Shown piece by piece: positions 8,326-15,195 of a stretch of DNA of 23,255 nt; position 1 is the first letter of the stretch; each line of letters opens with the position of its first letter. Origin of the DNA: Promethearchaeota archaeon. GTDB lineage: Archaea > Asgardarchaeota > Lokiarchaeia > Sigynarchaeales > SOKP01. Location of the stretch: the NCBI GenBank assembly GCA_014730295.1, contig WJIN01000247.1, forward strand, positions 1 to 23,255, written 5' to 3'. The position numbers were made by a program, and so were the translations under genes. Below the pieces are notes generated by a model. That model worked only from the letters and a program-made list of their open reading frames with translations, had not been told where the DNA came from and made no database searches.

Positions 8326-9192
8326 ATGAATTTGAATTCCGATATTGAAGAAAGATATGTGAAAATCAATGGCGTGAGCCTTCATGTAGTGCTCGCAGGA
8401 CCAGAAGGGGCACCTCCCTTAATGCTATTACACGGATTTCCTGATTTTTGGTACGGGTGGAAAAACATTATATCTGGCTTGAAAGATGAATTCAGATTGG
8501 TTGTTCCCGACCTAAAAGGGTTTAATTTATCCGATAAGCCAACACAAGTGGAAGAGTATGATCTAAAAATTCTTGTAGAAGATATAAAACATCTCAGTGA
8601 GAAATTAGAATTAGATACATTCAATTTAGCGGGACATGATTGGGGGGGCGTGATTGCTTGGGCCGTTGCGGAAAAATATCCTGATACGATTAACAAGTTA
8701 ATCATACTTAATGCACCTCATTATAAGGTATTTCGAGATAAAATTGAAAAGAATAAGAGCCAGAGAAAAGCGAGCGGATATATATCCCAATTAATTAAGG
8801 ATGGAAGCGATGAACTGCTCATGCGTGATGATTTCCAGATGCTCAGATTTGCTACTTTTCAGAATGCGAGAAATAAGGGCGCCTTCTCTGAAGAAGATAA
8901 AGCCATGTACCTTGATGCGTGGTCTCAACCGAAAGCATTGAAAACATCTGTACATTATTATAGGGCAAATAGGCGGTATGAAGATTGGACTGGAAAGATT
9001 CACGTGCCTACTTTAGTTATTTTTGGAATGAAAGATAATTATGTCAAACCCGTTGTATTAGAGGGCCTTTCGGACTATGTAGGCGATTTGAAAATCGTGA
9101 AAAGCGAAGATTCCTCCCACTGGGTAATGCATGATGATCCCGAACTAGTGATCTCCTCGATTCGTGATTTTGTCCTTAAAGGAGATGGATAA
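8326..9192 (+). CDS. Alpha/beta hydrolase, epoxide hydrolase-like
   Basis: 288 residues, full length for the family. Motifs in order: HGFPDFWYGW (36-45; oxyanion-hole HGxP and lid-facing Trp), GHDWGG with nucleophile D105, GMKDNYV with acid D237, and SSHWVMHDDPE with catalytic H265. An Asp nucleophile in GHDWGG is the mark of epoxide hydrolases and haloalkane/fluoroacetate dehalogenases, which form an ester intermediate that water cleaves. A cap region (about 130-210) contains tyrosines (HYYRANRRYEDW) that suit epoxide activation, so epoxide hydrolase is the first choice and dehalogenase the alternative. The protein is cytosolic, with no signal peptide. It starts 40 nt after the nucleotidyltransferase gene, so the two may be co-transcribed. 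Confidence 0.85.
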   Translation: MNLNSDIEERYVKINGVSLHVVLAGPEGAPPLMLLHGFPDFWYGWKNIISGLKDEFRLVVPDLKGFNLSDKPTQVEEYDLKILVEDIKHLSEKLELDTFNLAGHDWGGVIAWAVAEKYPDTINKLIILNAPHYKVFRDKIEKNKSQRKASGYISQLIKDGSDELLMRDDFQMLRFATFQNARNKGAFSEEDKAMYLDAWSQPKALKTSVHYYRANRRYEDWTGKIHVPTLVIFGMKDNYVKPVVLEGLSDYVGDLKIVKSEDSSHWVMHDDPELVISSIRDFVLKGDG

Positions 9193-9249
9193 ATTTTCTC
9201 AACCATTGTTCTTAAATCCTTTACCCTATAGTAGAAGAATCTTAGCTTA

Positions 9250-9405
9250 TTATTTGAAAAATGTCTCAAACGCTTTTTTTTTCTTAAAATACTCGTCAAA
9301 TTCGGTTGATTTTTCTACCCGAGAATTTTTGTTATCTTTACAATTTTCTGGTGCCATATTCGGTGATAATGATAAAACATCTTCATTCGAAATTAGTTTC
9401 TTCAT
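9250..9405 (-). CDS. Possible 51-residue soluble protein, leaderless
   Basis: A minus-strand frame from ATG at 9405 to TAA at 9250 encodes a 51-residue hydrophilic peptide beginning MKKLISNEDVLSLSPNMAPE and ending FDEYFKKKKAFETFFK. No domain is recognised. Support comes from the promoter: the minus strand reads GTTTTTATAAAG at 9440-9429, a near-ideal archaeal TATA box centred about 29 nt before the ATG, which fits a leaderless transcript. A start-stop pair (ATG AAA TGA) overlaps just upstream at 9410. Against it, the peptide is short and I cannot check conservation. Confidence 0.42.
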   Translation of the reverse strand: MKKLISNEDVLSLSPNMAPENCKDNKNSRVEKSTEFDEYFKKKKAFETFFK

Positions 9406-9428
9406 TTCATAGTTTTATCCAACTTTAG

Positions 9429-9440
9429 CTTTATAAAAAC
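9429..9440 (-). promoter_or_regulatory. TATA box for the 51-residue gene
   Basis: GTTTTTATAAAG on the minus strand. Its distance to the ATG at 9405 suits transcription starting at or just before the start codon. Confidence 0.4.
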
Positions 9441-9582
9441 CACTGTTAAATTATGAAATGTAATATTCCCTATTCATAAATGAATCTTCTCTTTAGTTTT
9501 GATTATAGGAATCATCCTAAATCTTCCTCTCAGAAGCTTAAAAAGAAGCAAGGAATTTAGATTAAAAAATTTAAGGCAATTT

Positions 9583-9831
9583 TCAATAAAATTCTTTCAG
9601 CTTATTCTTGAGATATTGAAGTACCCTAAATATACCGAATACCAAAATACAACACATCATAAAAATCTCGAATCCCAACACCAAAGAATTTGTTTCATAT
9701 GCCATAATATATCCCTGTAAGGCTATTATGATAAAGGCTCTAAGGACCCAAATGGTTGAGCCAAGTAAGGCGACGTATCCTATAATATTTCCCATCAATA
9801 AAAGGAAAGATTTCCTCTCTGATTCTGCCAT
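9583..9831 (-). CDS. Small two-helix membrane protein
   Basis: 82 residues. After a charged start (MAESERKS) come two clear hydrophobic helices, about residues 8-40 (LLLMGNIIGYVALLGSTIWV and on) and 48-70 (LVLGFEIFMMCCILVFGIF), then a basic tail (KNKLKEFY), so both ends are probably cytosolic. The ATG at 9831 is preceded by CAGAGAGATATGAT, an acceptable Shine-Dalgarno. No family is recognised. An overlapping plus-strand frame lacks such features. Confidence 0.6.
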   Translation of the reverse strand: MAESERKSFLLLMGNIIGYVALLGSTIWVLRAFIIIALQGYIMAYETNSLVLGFEIFMMCCILVFGIFRVLQYLKNKLKEFY

Positions 9832-9963
9832 ATCATATCTCTCTGAACTTTTTAGTTTTATTAATTAACCGACTCTGTCTTTTTTAATGGTACTGAACGG
9901 TGGTTTATTTCTCAATTTTGATAAAGGAAAAGAAAGGGAGAAATAATTTAACATTAAAAATGA

Positions 9964-10566
9964 TTATTGGAACCTTGAATATACACTTCCAATAGGCTTA
10001 TGGAGCAAAATGATCATTTTAATGAGAGAATCCATTATTTTCAAGTTTTTATGACGTTCTCTATCGCTTAGATGGTGATCCTCAGGAAATATTCCCAGAT
10101 GATTTAATAACAAACGGAAATCACTTTCAAGAAGATTAATTTTTTCTAAATTCCTATTTGCAACATTCTTAAATTGGTCCAAGATTCTCTTTGCTTCGGG
10201 ATAATTTAGTATCATATTTGTATAACGTTTTTTAATCTGAGGGAGAAACTCCAAGTATAGCTCATTTGCAGAGATAAAATCGTGAAATTCATTGACCTTA
10301 TTTAATAATTTATTCAAAGAAACATGGGCCATTTTGCGATTATCAGACCTGCCCGTAGAAGGGGAAGTTTTAAGACCAATAATCGATTGAAACCAGATTG
10401 TTGTTAGCTCAAGATAATTATTAAATTTTGCTCTAGTTTCTTCTTGAATGGTTTGCTTGGCAATCTCAGCTATTTCATCATCATTCGAGTTTTCGCACGA
10501 TATTTTCATAAAAATATCTGCAATTTCACATTTTACTTTATCCTTTTTATCTCTACTATTCAGCAT
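9964..10566 (-). CDS. Helical soluble protein of unknown function
   Basis: 200 residues with no recognised domain. It is charged and apparently all-helical, with no membrane segment or signal peptide. A short central patch (KTSPSTGRSDNRK, about residues 66-78) looks like a flexible loop between two helical halves. It belongs to a run of lineage-specific genes (9964-12128) whose products share this all-alpha look but no obvious sequence identity. The ATG at 10566 follows TTTTTAGG with no well-spaced Shine-Dalgarno. Confidence 0.6.
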   Translation of the reverse strand: MLNSRDKKDKVKCEIADIFMKISCENSNDDEIAEIAKQTIQEETRAKFNNYLELTTIWFQSIIGLKTSPSTGRSDNRKMAHVSLNKLLNKVNEFHDFISANELYLEFLPQIKKRYTNMILNYPEAKRILDQFKNVANRNLEKINLLESDFRLLLNHLGIFPEDHHLSDRERHKNLKIMDSLIKMIILLHKPIGSVYSRFQ

Positions 10567-10959
10567 CCTAAAAAATACCCCAAAACTTGTTTGTATACCT
10601 TGAAAAGTGGTATGTCTTTACCAATTACCTAACTCCTTACTATTAAATATTATCAATTAATTGTTAAAATATAATACGCATTCTGGTTTTGTCTGTTGCG
10701 ATATCACAAAATATCTTATTGTCGGGTTGGCTTTTTTAATCAATTAGTTTTGTAGCAAGGATGTCACTTATTTCAATCAATATCTCTTGTGCTAATTCTC
10801 ATGGAAAGAATATGTCGCGTGAAGAATGTTTTTTATAAAATGGAATATTAGAAGAACTTAGCTATTATTCAATATCTATAAAAAACATAAACAAATCATT
10901 TTTATAGGAGTTTGGGTTAAATATTATTGTAATCAATCATAATTATAGGGGTAAAATAG
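10567..10959. other. 393-nt divergent intergenic region
   Basis: This lies between two divergent genes of unknown function. It holds the promoter of the plus-strand gene (TTTTTATAGG at 10899-10908) and, on the minus strand, a coding-like fragment broken by a TGA (10736-10873). No RNA gene is recognised. Confidence 0.4.
10899..10908 (+). promoter_or_regulatory. TATA box for the 182-residue protein gene
   Basis: TTTTTATAGG, the same ten bases as ahead of the MFS gene at 16307. Transcription would start near 10930, giving a ~30-nt leader with the AGGGG Shine-Dalgarno at about 10947-10951 before the ATG at 10960. Confidence 0.5.
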
Positions 10960-11508
10960 ATGGCTGAAGATATAAATGTCAGAGAATTGTTTTTCGATAT
11001 TCTTGATCTCGTGAAGTTCGAGCTCAAATTTTATAAATATAAGGAAAGTCCTCTGTTTGAACGTATAGTGAAGACGAGACTCTTTCAAATGAAGTTACAG
11101 AAACTTAAAGACTTCATTTCAAATTACTTCGAAATCATGTATCAAGATAAAGATAGTCCCATAAATCAAGCAGCACTCCAAGCACAACTGGATAATATCG
11201 CGAGGCTTACAAACTACTATAACGATCTGAGCAACTTTTATAAAGATTCTACGAAGAACCTGATTACAAAAGATAAAGTATTATCCTTGATCGAATACAG
11301 TCATATGGAAACACTCTTCTTAATATTCACCAATATCTTGGATTGGGAGCATTATAAAAGTTCACTCTTATTCCCCACTGATAAAGAAAAGGAAAAAATG
11401 CTAAAAGAATTCTTAAACAAACTCGCAAGTAGTGAAATTAAAGAAATCGAAGATGTAGACGAACTTGAGCAAGATATCGAAAACTTCATTGAAAAAATTG
11501 AAGCATAA
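10960..11508 (+). CDS. Helical soluble protein of unknown function
   Basis: 182 residues, charged and predicted all-alpha, with no membrane segment. Aromatic residues are common in the first half (LFFDILDLVKFELKFYKYKE), and the C-terminus is strongly acidic (EIKEIEDVDELEQDIENFIE). No family is recognised. It has its own promoter (TTTTTATAGG), an AGGGG Shine-Dalgarno, and a T7 tract plus hairpin after the stop, so it looks like a well-defined single-gene unit. Confidence 0.65.
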   Translation: MAEDINVRELFFDILDLVKFELKFYKYKESPLFERIVKTRLFQMKLQKLKDFISNYFEIMYQDKDSPINQAALQAQLDNIARLTNYYNDLSNFYKDSTKNLITKDKVLSLIEYSHMETLFLIFTNILDWEHYKSSLLFPTDKEKEKMLKEFLNKLASSEIKEIEDVDELEQDIENFIEKIEA

Positions 11509-11515
11509 CATCATC

Positions 11516-11522
11516 TTTTTTT
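11516..11522 (+). terminator. T7 terminator tract
   Basis: Seven T eight bases after the TAA of the 182-residue gene, a typical archaeal intrinsic terminator. Confidence 0.5.
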
Positions 11523-11540
11523 AAATCTCAATTTAAATTC

Positions 11541-11565
11541 TTTCCAAAATAAATCTATTTGGAAA
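11541..11565. repeat. 8-bp inverted repeat (hairpin)
   Basis: TTTCCAAA and TTTGGAAA are perfect complements around a 9-nt loop (ATAAATCTA), about 30 nt beyond the upstream stop. It may stabilise the 3' end of that transcript or serve as a protein site. It is not followed by a T tract. Confidence 0.45.
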
Positions 11566-11795
11566 ATATCTAATCTTTAAAATACCACCCTAAAAAATTC
11601 CTCCATATTCCTCCTAAAAAATTTTTAATCTATTAAAATCAACTTTTTAATAGAGGTTTTGTTAATTTGTAATTAGGGTGCTGTAAGGGGTTTCGTAAAA
11701 AGATTTCCTAATTTTCAAAGGAAAAATGGAATATAGATATCTTTTTAAAGGTATTTTTTTATGTGAATCCATGCATTCAATAAAAATGGTTGAGA

Positions 11796-12128
11796 ATGAA
11801 AAAAAAGATAATGAAAATGGATGATTGTTTCGACGAGATACTGAAGTTTTATAACGAATTAGGAGAAAACGGCTTGAAAGAATATAATAAGGAAAAATGG
11901 TTATATAATTCAAAATATCTGGTCAAGCTAATGGACCATCTTGATAGAGAGGCAGAAAACTATGAGCGAGTGAAAAATTGTCTACTCTTTTTAATGAATC
12001 TCTGTTTTGATTTCGACCAGCCAGATCATTATCATTCGAAAGGAAAATCACCGAAAGAGCTTAATGAAGGTGAAAAAGAAAGTTATAAGGTTCTATTGAA
12101 AGCGGAATATTCAACACTTTTAAATTGA
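11796..12128 (+). CDS. Small helical protein of unknown function
   Basis: 110 residues from the ATG at 11796. Alternative starts are TTG 11790, ATG 11811 and ATG 11817; the last gives MDDCFDEILKFYNEL, which looks like a natural N-terminus. The product is charged and helical with three cysteines and an aromatic-rich DFDQPDHYHS turn near residue 80. No domain is recognised. TATA-like T-rich boxes at 11742-11764 would allow a very short leader. It converges with the MFS gene at 12179, with only 50 nt between the stops. Confidence is limited by size and start ambiguity. Confidence 0.5.
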   Translation: MKKKIMKMDDCFDEILKFYNELGENGLKEYNKEKWLYNSKYLVKLMDHLDREAENYERVKNCLLFLMNLCFDFDQPDHYHSKGKSPKELNEGEKESYKVLLKAEYSTLLN

Positions 12129-12178
12129 ATGAATGTGGATTAGTTAAAGCTTCTTTGAGGGGCAATGGGGTTAGGGTT

Positions 12179-14395
12179 TTAAAAAATATGGAGATCTTGA
12201 AGTTCATATAACTCATCAAATTCATTAAAACTTCTGTTTATTTCATTCAATAAGGACTTTAGCTTCGCACGCGTCTTCTTATCCTCCGAAAACGTATCTA
12301 AAATCACTTTCTGAAAATTAATATGATATTCAGAGGTGAGATCGGATAATTTCTCTAAATTTTCCCTCTCTATCCCATTTTGGTTTAATTTCTCGATGAT
12401 GTTTTGGACTTGATTTTTCAAGTGAACTGTCGCCCATAAAGCATCACGAGATTTTTTGTATAATTCGGTTTCCTTTTCATACGCTATTAAATCCTCTTCC
12501 GATAATTCCGTTTTTTTGTCAACATTATCAATCCTTTCGCTTAGTAGATGTTTCACCCTATGATAAATACTGATGGCATTTTGAATTTTTCTCAATGCTT
12601 CCATGAGATTCATTTTTCGCAGCAAGCGAGCTTCAACGATTTTAAGGTACGCATCATCATAGTATGTCTGTATCGTACCAAAAGTGGATTTTTCCCACTC
12701 TCCCATCCACAATTTTATTTGAGTTAAATCCTCATTTAAACTTCTGACCCTCCGTTCTGAAATATCTTCTTGTTCGAGTAACTTATAAATTTGGGTTACA
12801 TCTTTTCTCACGGTTTCGATCTTTTCCCTTAATTTTCTCACCTTTGTTTCAATATTGGTAATGCTTCTAGTTTTACATAACCTTTCGCATGTTTGCAATA
12901 TCTCGAGAGCATCATTTAAGAGAGCAAGAAACTTTTGCTTATCTTCCTTAATATAATATTTTGCATCTTGAATTTTTTGTTTTGCCCTATCCATTTGAAT
13001 TTCTACTTCAAAAATGTAATCAATTAAAGTTACTTGCTTACGCTCCTTCAAGATACGGGACTTTCTCTCCATATCATCATCGACTTTTCTACTGGCAAAA
13101 AACCACAATATCCCTGCGGGAAGCCAAAAAAATACGGAAAATACCATCATATTGTAAATATTCCCCAAAAGAGATATTAAGAGAAATGAGATTAGTAGTG
13201 TGAGCCCTTTACCAATTTGTTCTGAAAGATTGAAAAAAGAGGCTGCCGTACCTTTATGTTCTGGTAGATTTACATCAATCATTATAGCGTTTCTATTTGC
13301 AACTGGTCCCGAACTGAGGATTGACCCTATTAATGCAAATATAAAAAAGAAGATATAATTAGGGTAGGCGGCAAAAATCGCCCCAATTGTTGTAAATAAA
13401 TAAGAACCAATCTCACCCGTTGGGATAGGAGACGGATAACTCACACCCAAAGCCCCTAAATGGATTGGCTGGATGAACAGCAGCATCATTAAGCAAATTG
13501 GTACTGTAAGAATCATACACGCTGTTGCTAGCCGTGCGCGATTTTTTTTATTTTTTTTAAATAAATAATCTCCAAGCGCCGATAAGATAATATTGCCTAA
13601 GAGATACCCGATTCCAACTAGACCGGCAAAGATTGTTGCGGTCTGAAGTCGTATTTCTGGAGGGAGAGGATGGAAATAATAAAGGGCGAACATTGAGGTA
13701 AGAAAATATACAAAAATGGTTCCGGGGATAATGGAGAAGAAACCTTGAATGATGAGATACTGATTGGTGCCTTTGCCAAGTATTTCTCGTAAGTCTGCTT
13801 GAGATATTCTATAACTATATTCCAGGTTCATATCTCCTAATTCGGTTAACTCATTTTCACTAGCACCCCGATATGGAAGTTTGACAAAAAATAATAAAAA
13901 TACGATTGTAAGACTAATTCCAGAGAGTAAGAAAAATGGGAATCGCCACCCGAGAATCGGCCCGATAAACGATGATAATCCTTGTCCGATGCCGTTTGAT
14001 ACGGAACTAAGAATTGCCAGCATACCAAACCATCCCGACCTTTCATCGGGAGGGATAGCATCGGAGATAATAGAATATCCGACAGGCAGTACACATCCAA
14101 GTCCAGCACCACTCAGCATTCGGGAGAATATTACCATGGGTAAATTAAAAGAGAAAGCCGTAAGCAACATCCCAACCGTCCAGGAAAACGCACCAGCAAA
14201 AATGAGTTTCGTTCTATTAATGCGATCGGTATAATATCCCCAGATAAGCGCAAAAACCGCACTAATTAGTACAAAAAACGCATCGGGAATGGCGATTAAT
14301 GATTCTGGAATGCCGAACTCTTCTTTTATTGCTGCATATGATGGTATGAGCATATTTGCACAAGCGATACTTACGAAGAGTAGCAAATTCACCAA
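12179..14395 (-). CDS. MFS transporter with long helical cytosolic tail
   Basis: 738 residues from a TTG at 14395. Residues 1 to about 435 are a 12-helix major facilitator: helix 1 ends in MLIPSYAAIKEEFGIP, motif A is GYYTDRINRTKLI between helices 2 and 3, and a long loop follows helix 6. The family exports or imports small molecules by proton coupling; the substrate is unknown. From SRKVDDDMERK (about 436) to the end, some 300 residues have no membrane segment and read as alternating charged helices with coiled-coil character, far longer than the usual MFS tail; the role is unknown. The true start may lie upstream: the frame is open beyond 14450 and would add LTRIDKKDLVPIILVN, a sensible leader and helix-1 start, but only CTG, ATT or GTA codons are available. 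Confidence 0.85.
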   Translation of the reverse strand: MVNLLLFVSIACANMLIPSYAAIKEEFGIPESLIAIPDAFFVLISAVFALIWGYYTDRINRTKLIFAGAFSWTVGMLLTAFSFNLPMVIFSRMLSGAGLGCVLPVGYSIISDAIPPDERSGWFGMLAILSSVSNGIGQGLSSFIGPILGWRFPFFLLSGISLTIVFLLFFVKLPYRGASENELTELGDMNLEYSYRISQADLREILGKGTNQYLIIQGFFSIIPGTIFVYFLTSMFALYYFHPLPPEIRLQTATIFAGLVGIGYLLGNIILSALGDYLFKKNKKNRARLATACMILTVPICLMMLLFIQPIHLGALGVSYPSPIPTGEIGSYLFTTIGAIFAAYPNYIFFFIFALIGSILSSGPVANRNAIMIDVNLPEHKGTAASFFNLSEQIGKGLTLLISFLLISLLGNIYNMMVFSVFFWLPAGILWFFASRKVDDDMERKSRILKERKQVTLIDYIFEVEIQMDRAKQKIQDAKYYIKEDKQKFLALLNDALEILQTCERLCKTRSITNIETKVRKLREKIETVRKDVTQIYKLLEQEDISERRVRSLNEDLTQIKLWMGEWEKSTFGTIQTYYDDAYLKIVEARLLRKMNLMEALRKIQNAISIYHRVKHLLSERIDNVDKKTELSEEDLIAYEKETELYKKSRDALWATVHLKNQVQNIIEKLNQNGIERENLEKLSDLTSEYHINFQKVILDTFSEDKKTRAKLKSLLNEINRSFNEFDELYELQDLHIF

Positions 14396-14614
14396 AATGA
14401 TTGGTACAAGATCTTTTTTATCAATTCTCGTCAGCGGAATACCAAAATCCTCTCGACATTTTTAGCTCTGATTAATAAATTAAGTGATACACATTAAAAA
14501 AAAATTAGTGGTAGAAAAAAATACAAAAAAATGATATAAGAATTTTCTTAATTTTTTGATATTGAATAATTAGAGATATCACCTCAATAACATCTTAATA
14601 TATACCTTTAACCA

Positions 14615-14630
14615 TGAAAGTCCACTTTCA
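14615..14630. promoter_or_regulatory. 16-bp palindromic operator-like site
   Basis: TGAAAGT-CC-ACTTTCA, 7-bp perfect arms with a 2-nt spacer. On the minus strand it sits about 10 nt upstream of the TATA-like GGTATATATTAAG, where an archaeal regulator could affect the promoter of the MFS gene at 12179-14395. The regulator is unknown. Confidence 0.4.
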
Positions 14631-14660
14631 CGAATATTTGGTCAAATAGTAATTAGCTAA

Positions 14661-14683
14661 AATCATACGATAATTCTATGATT
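14661..14683. repeat. 7-bp inverted repeat
   Basis: AATCATA and TATGATT around the 9-nt loop CGATAATTC. It could be an operator or a weak hairpin; AT-rich sequence makes chance plausible. Confidence 0.3.
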
Positions 14684-14692
14684 AGAATATTT

Positions 14693-14715
14693 TTAGTTAT
14701 ACAAAAAATAACTAA
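14693..14715 (-). terminator. Hairpin after the MFS remnant
   Basis: TTAGTTAT and ATAACTAA form perfect 8-bp arms around ACAAAAA. On the minus strand it lies just past the stop of the MFS remnant at 14722, with a T-rich loop, so it may be that gene's old terminator. A third copy of TTAGTTAT is at 14732-14739, inside the remnant. Confidence 0.35.
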
Positions 14716-14721
14716 TTATTC

Positions 14722-15023
14722 CTACTCATCTTTAGTTATTAACCTTCTCCATAGGACAAACATGAGAATAAAAATCAGAAATGGAATAGTGGGAAGTGTT
14801 TGTGAAGGAGTATAATTTAAAATAATCCCCCCAGAATAGGTGATATAATCTGACAGATACTGGTAAAAGAATTATTAACTCCTAAAATACTGCCAACATC
14901 TTTTCTTCTAAAAGCATTAGTTAATTTACTTGTAAGAATTGGGCGTGTTACTCCTGTTCCAAACCCTATAAAGAAATAAGTAATCTCTCTATATTCATAT
15001 TTAGAATATTGACAAAGATGCAT
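14722..15023 (-). pseudogene. C-terminal remnant of an MFS transporter, frameshifted
   Basis: The minus-strand frame from ATG 15023 reads into YFFIGFGTGVTRPILTSKL, then RKDVGSILGVNNSF and SPILGG, the usual look of MFS helices 10-11, and stops at TAA 14817-14819. The adjacent frame continues without a gap as IILNYTPSQTLP, then IPFLIFILMFVLWRR (helix 12) and ITKDE before TAG at 14722-14724. The frames meet at a run of six G (14827-14832 on the plus strand); one extra G would restore the protein. Even so, only about the last 100 residues exist: a TAG lies a few codons upstream of 15023 and no N-terminal MFS sequence is seen before the alcohol dehydrogenase gene. It is therefore a truncated, frameshifted relic, not a copy of either intact MFS gene by eye. 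Confidence 0.7.
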
Positions 15024-15133
15024 TTATACATCTTTTCTATGTTTAATACTATCTTTTTGGGTTTCTAAGGTAAATTCCTTTTTCTGAAAAAAGTAACAAA
15101 TATCTTAGGTCAATATTAGGTTAGTGGGATTAA

Positions 15134-15142
15134 TTATATATA
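15134..15142 (+). promoter_or_regulatory. TATA box of the alcohol dehydrogenase gene
   Basis: TTATATATA about 54-62 nt before the ATG at 15196. Transcription would start near 15165, giving a ~30-nt leader that includes the weak Shine-Dalgarno GGATGG. Confidence 0.5.
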
Positions 15143-15195
15143 GGTAAAAATTTACAATTAATTAGATATAAATTAGAATTGGATGGAAAGTATAT

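Larger units (their letters stand above)
14396..14721. other. Intergenic region with palindromes upstream of the MFS gene
   Basis: It holds the possible N-terminal extension of the MFS gene (to about 14466), a minus-strand TATA-like GGTATATATTAAG at 14594-14606, a GAGGTGAT Shine-Dalgarno-like site at 14579-14586 with no good start codon after it, a 16-bp palindrome at 14615-14630 and two hairpins (14661-14683, 14693-14715). No complete gene is seen. Confidence 0.45.

Noticed and set aside
8382..8705. Minus-strand frame of 107 codons inside the epoxide-hydrolase-like gene
   Set aside because: It lies fully within a gene whose motifs and catalytic residues are clear on the plus strand, and its translation has no domain-like features.
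9075..9299. Minus-strand frame of 74 codons across the hydrolase 3' end
   Set aside because: It starts at TTG without promoter or Shine-Dalgarno and overlaps a certain gene.
9164..9412. Plus-strand frame of 82 codons after the hydrolase gene
   Set aside because: It overlaps the hydrolase's 3' end, has a low-complexity, Phe/Ser-rich translation typical of antisense frames, and opposes the better-supported 51-residue minus-strand frame.
11662..11913. Minus-strand frame of 83 codons upstream of and overlapping the 110-residue gene
   Set aside because: The translation is Phe/Ser/Tyr-rich and reads as an antisense frame; the plus-strand frame has normal charged composition.
13881..14234. Plus-strand frame of 117 codons opposite the MFS gene
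   Set aside because: It overlaps the membrane domain of the MFS gene antisense and has no features of its own.
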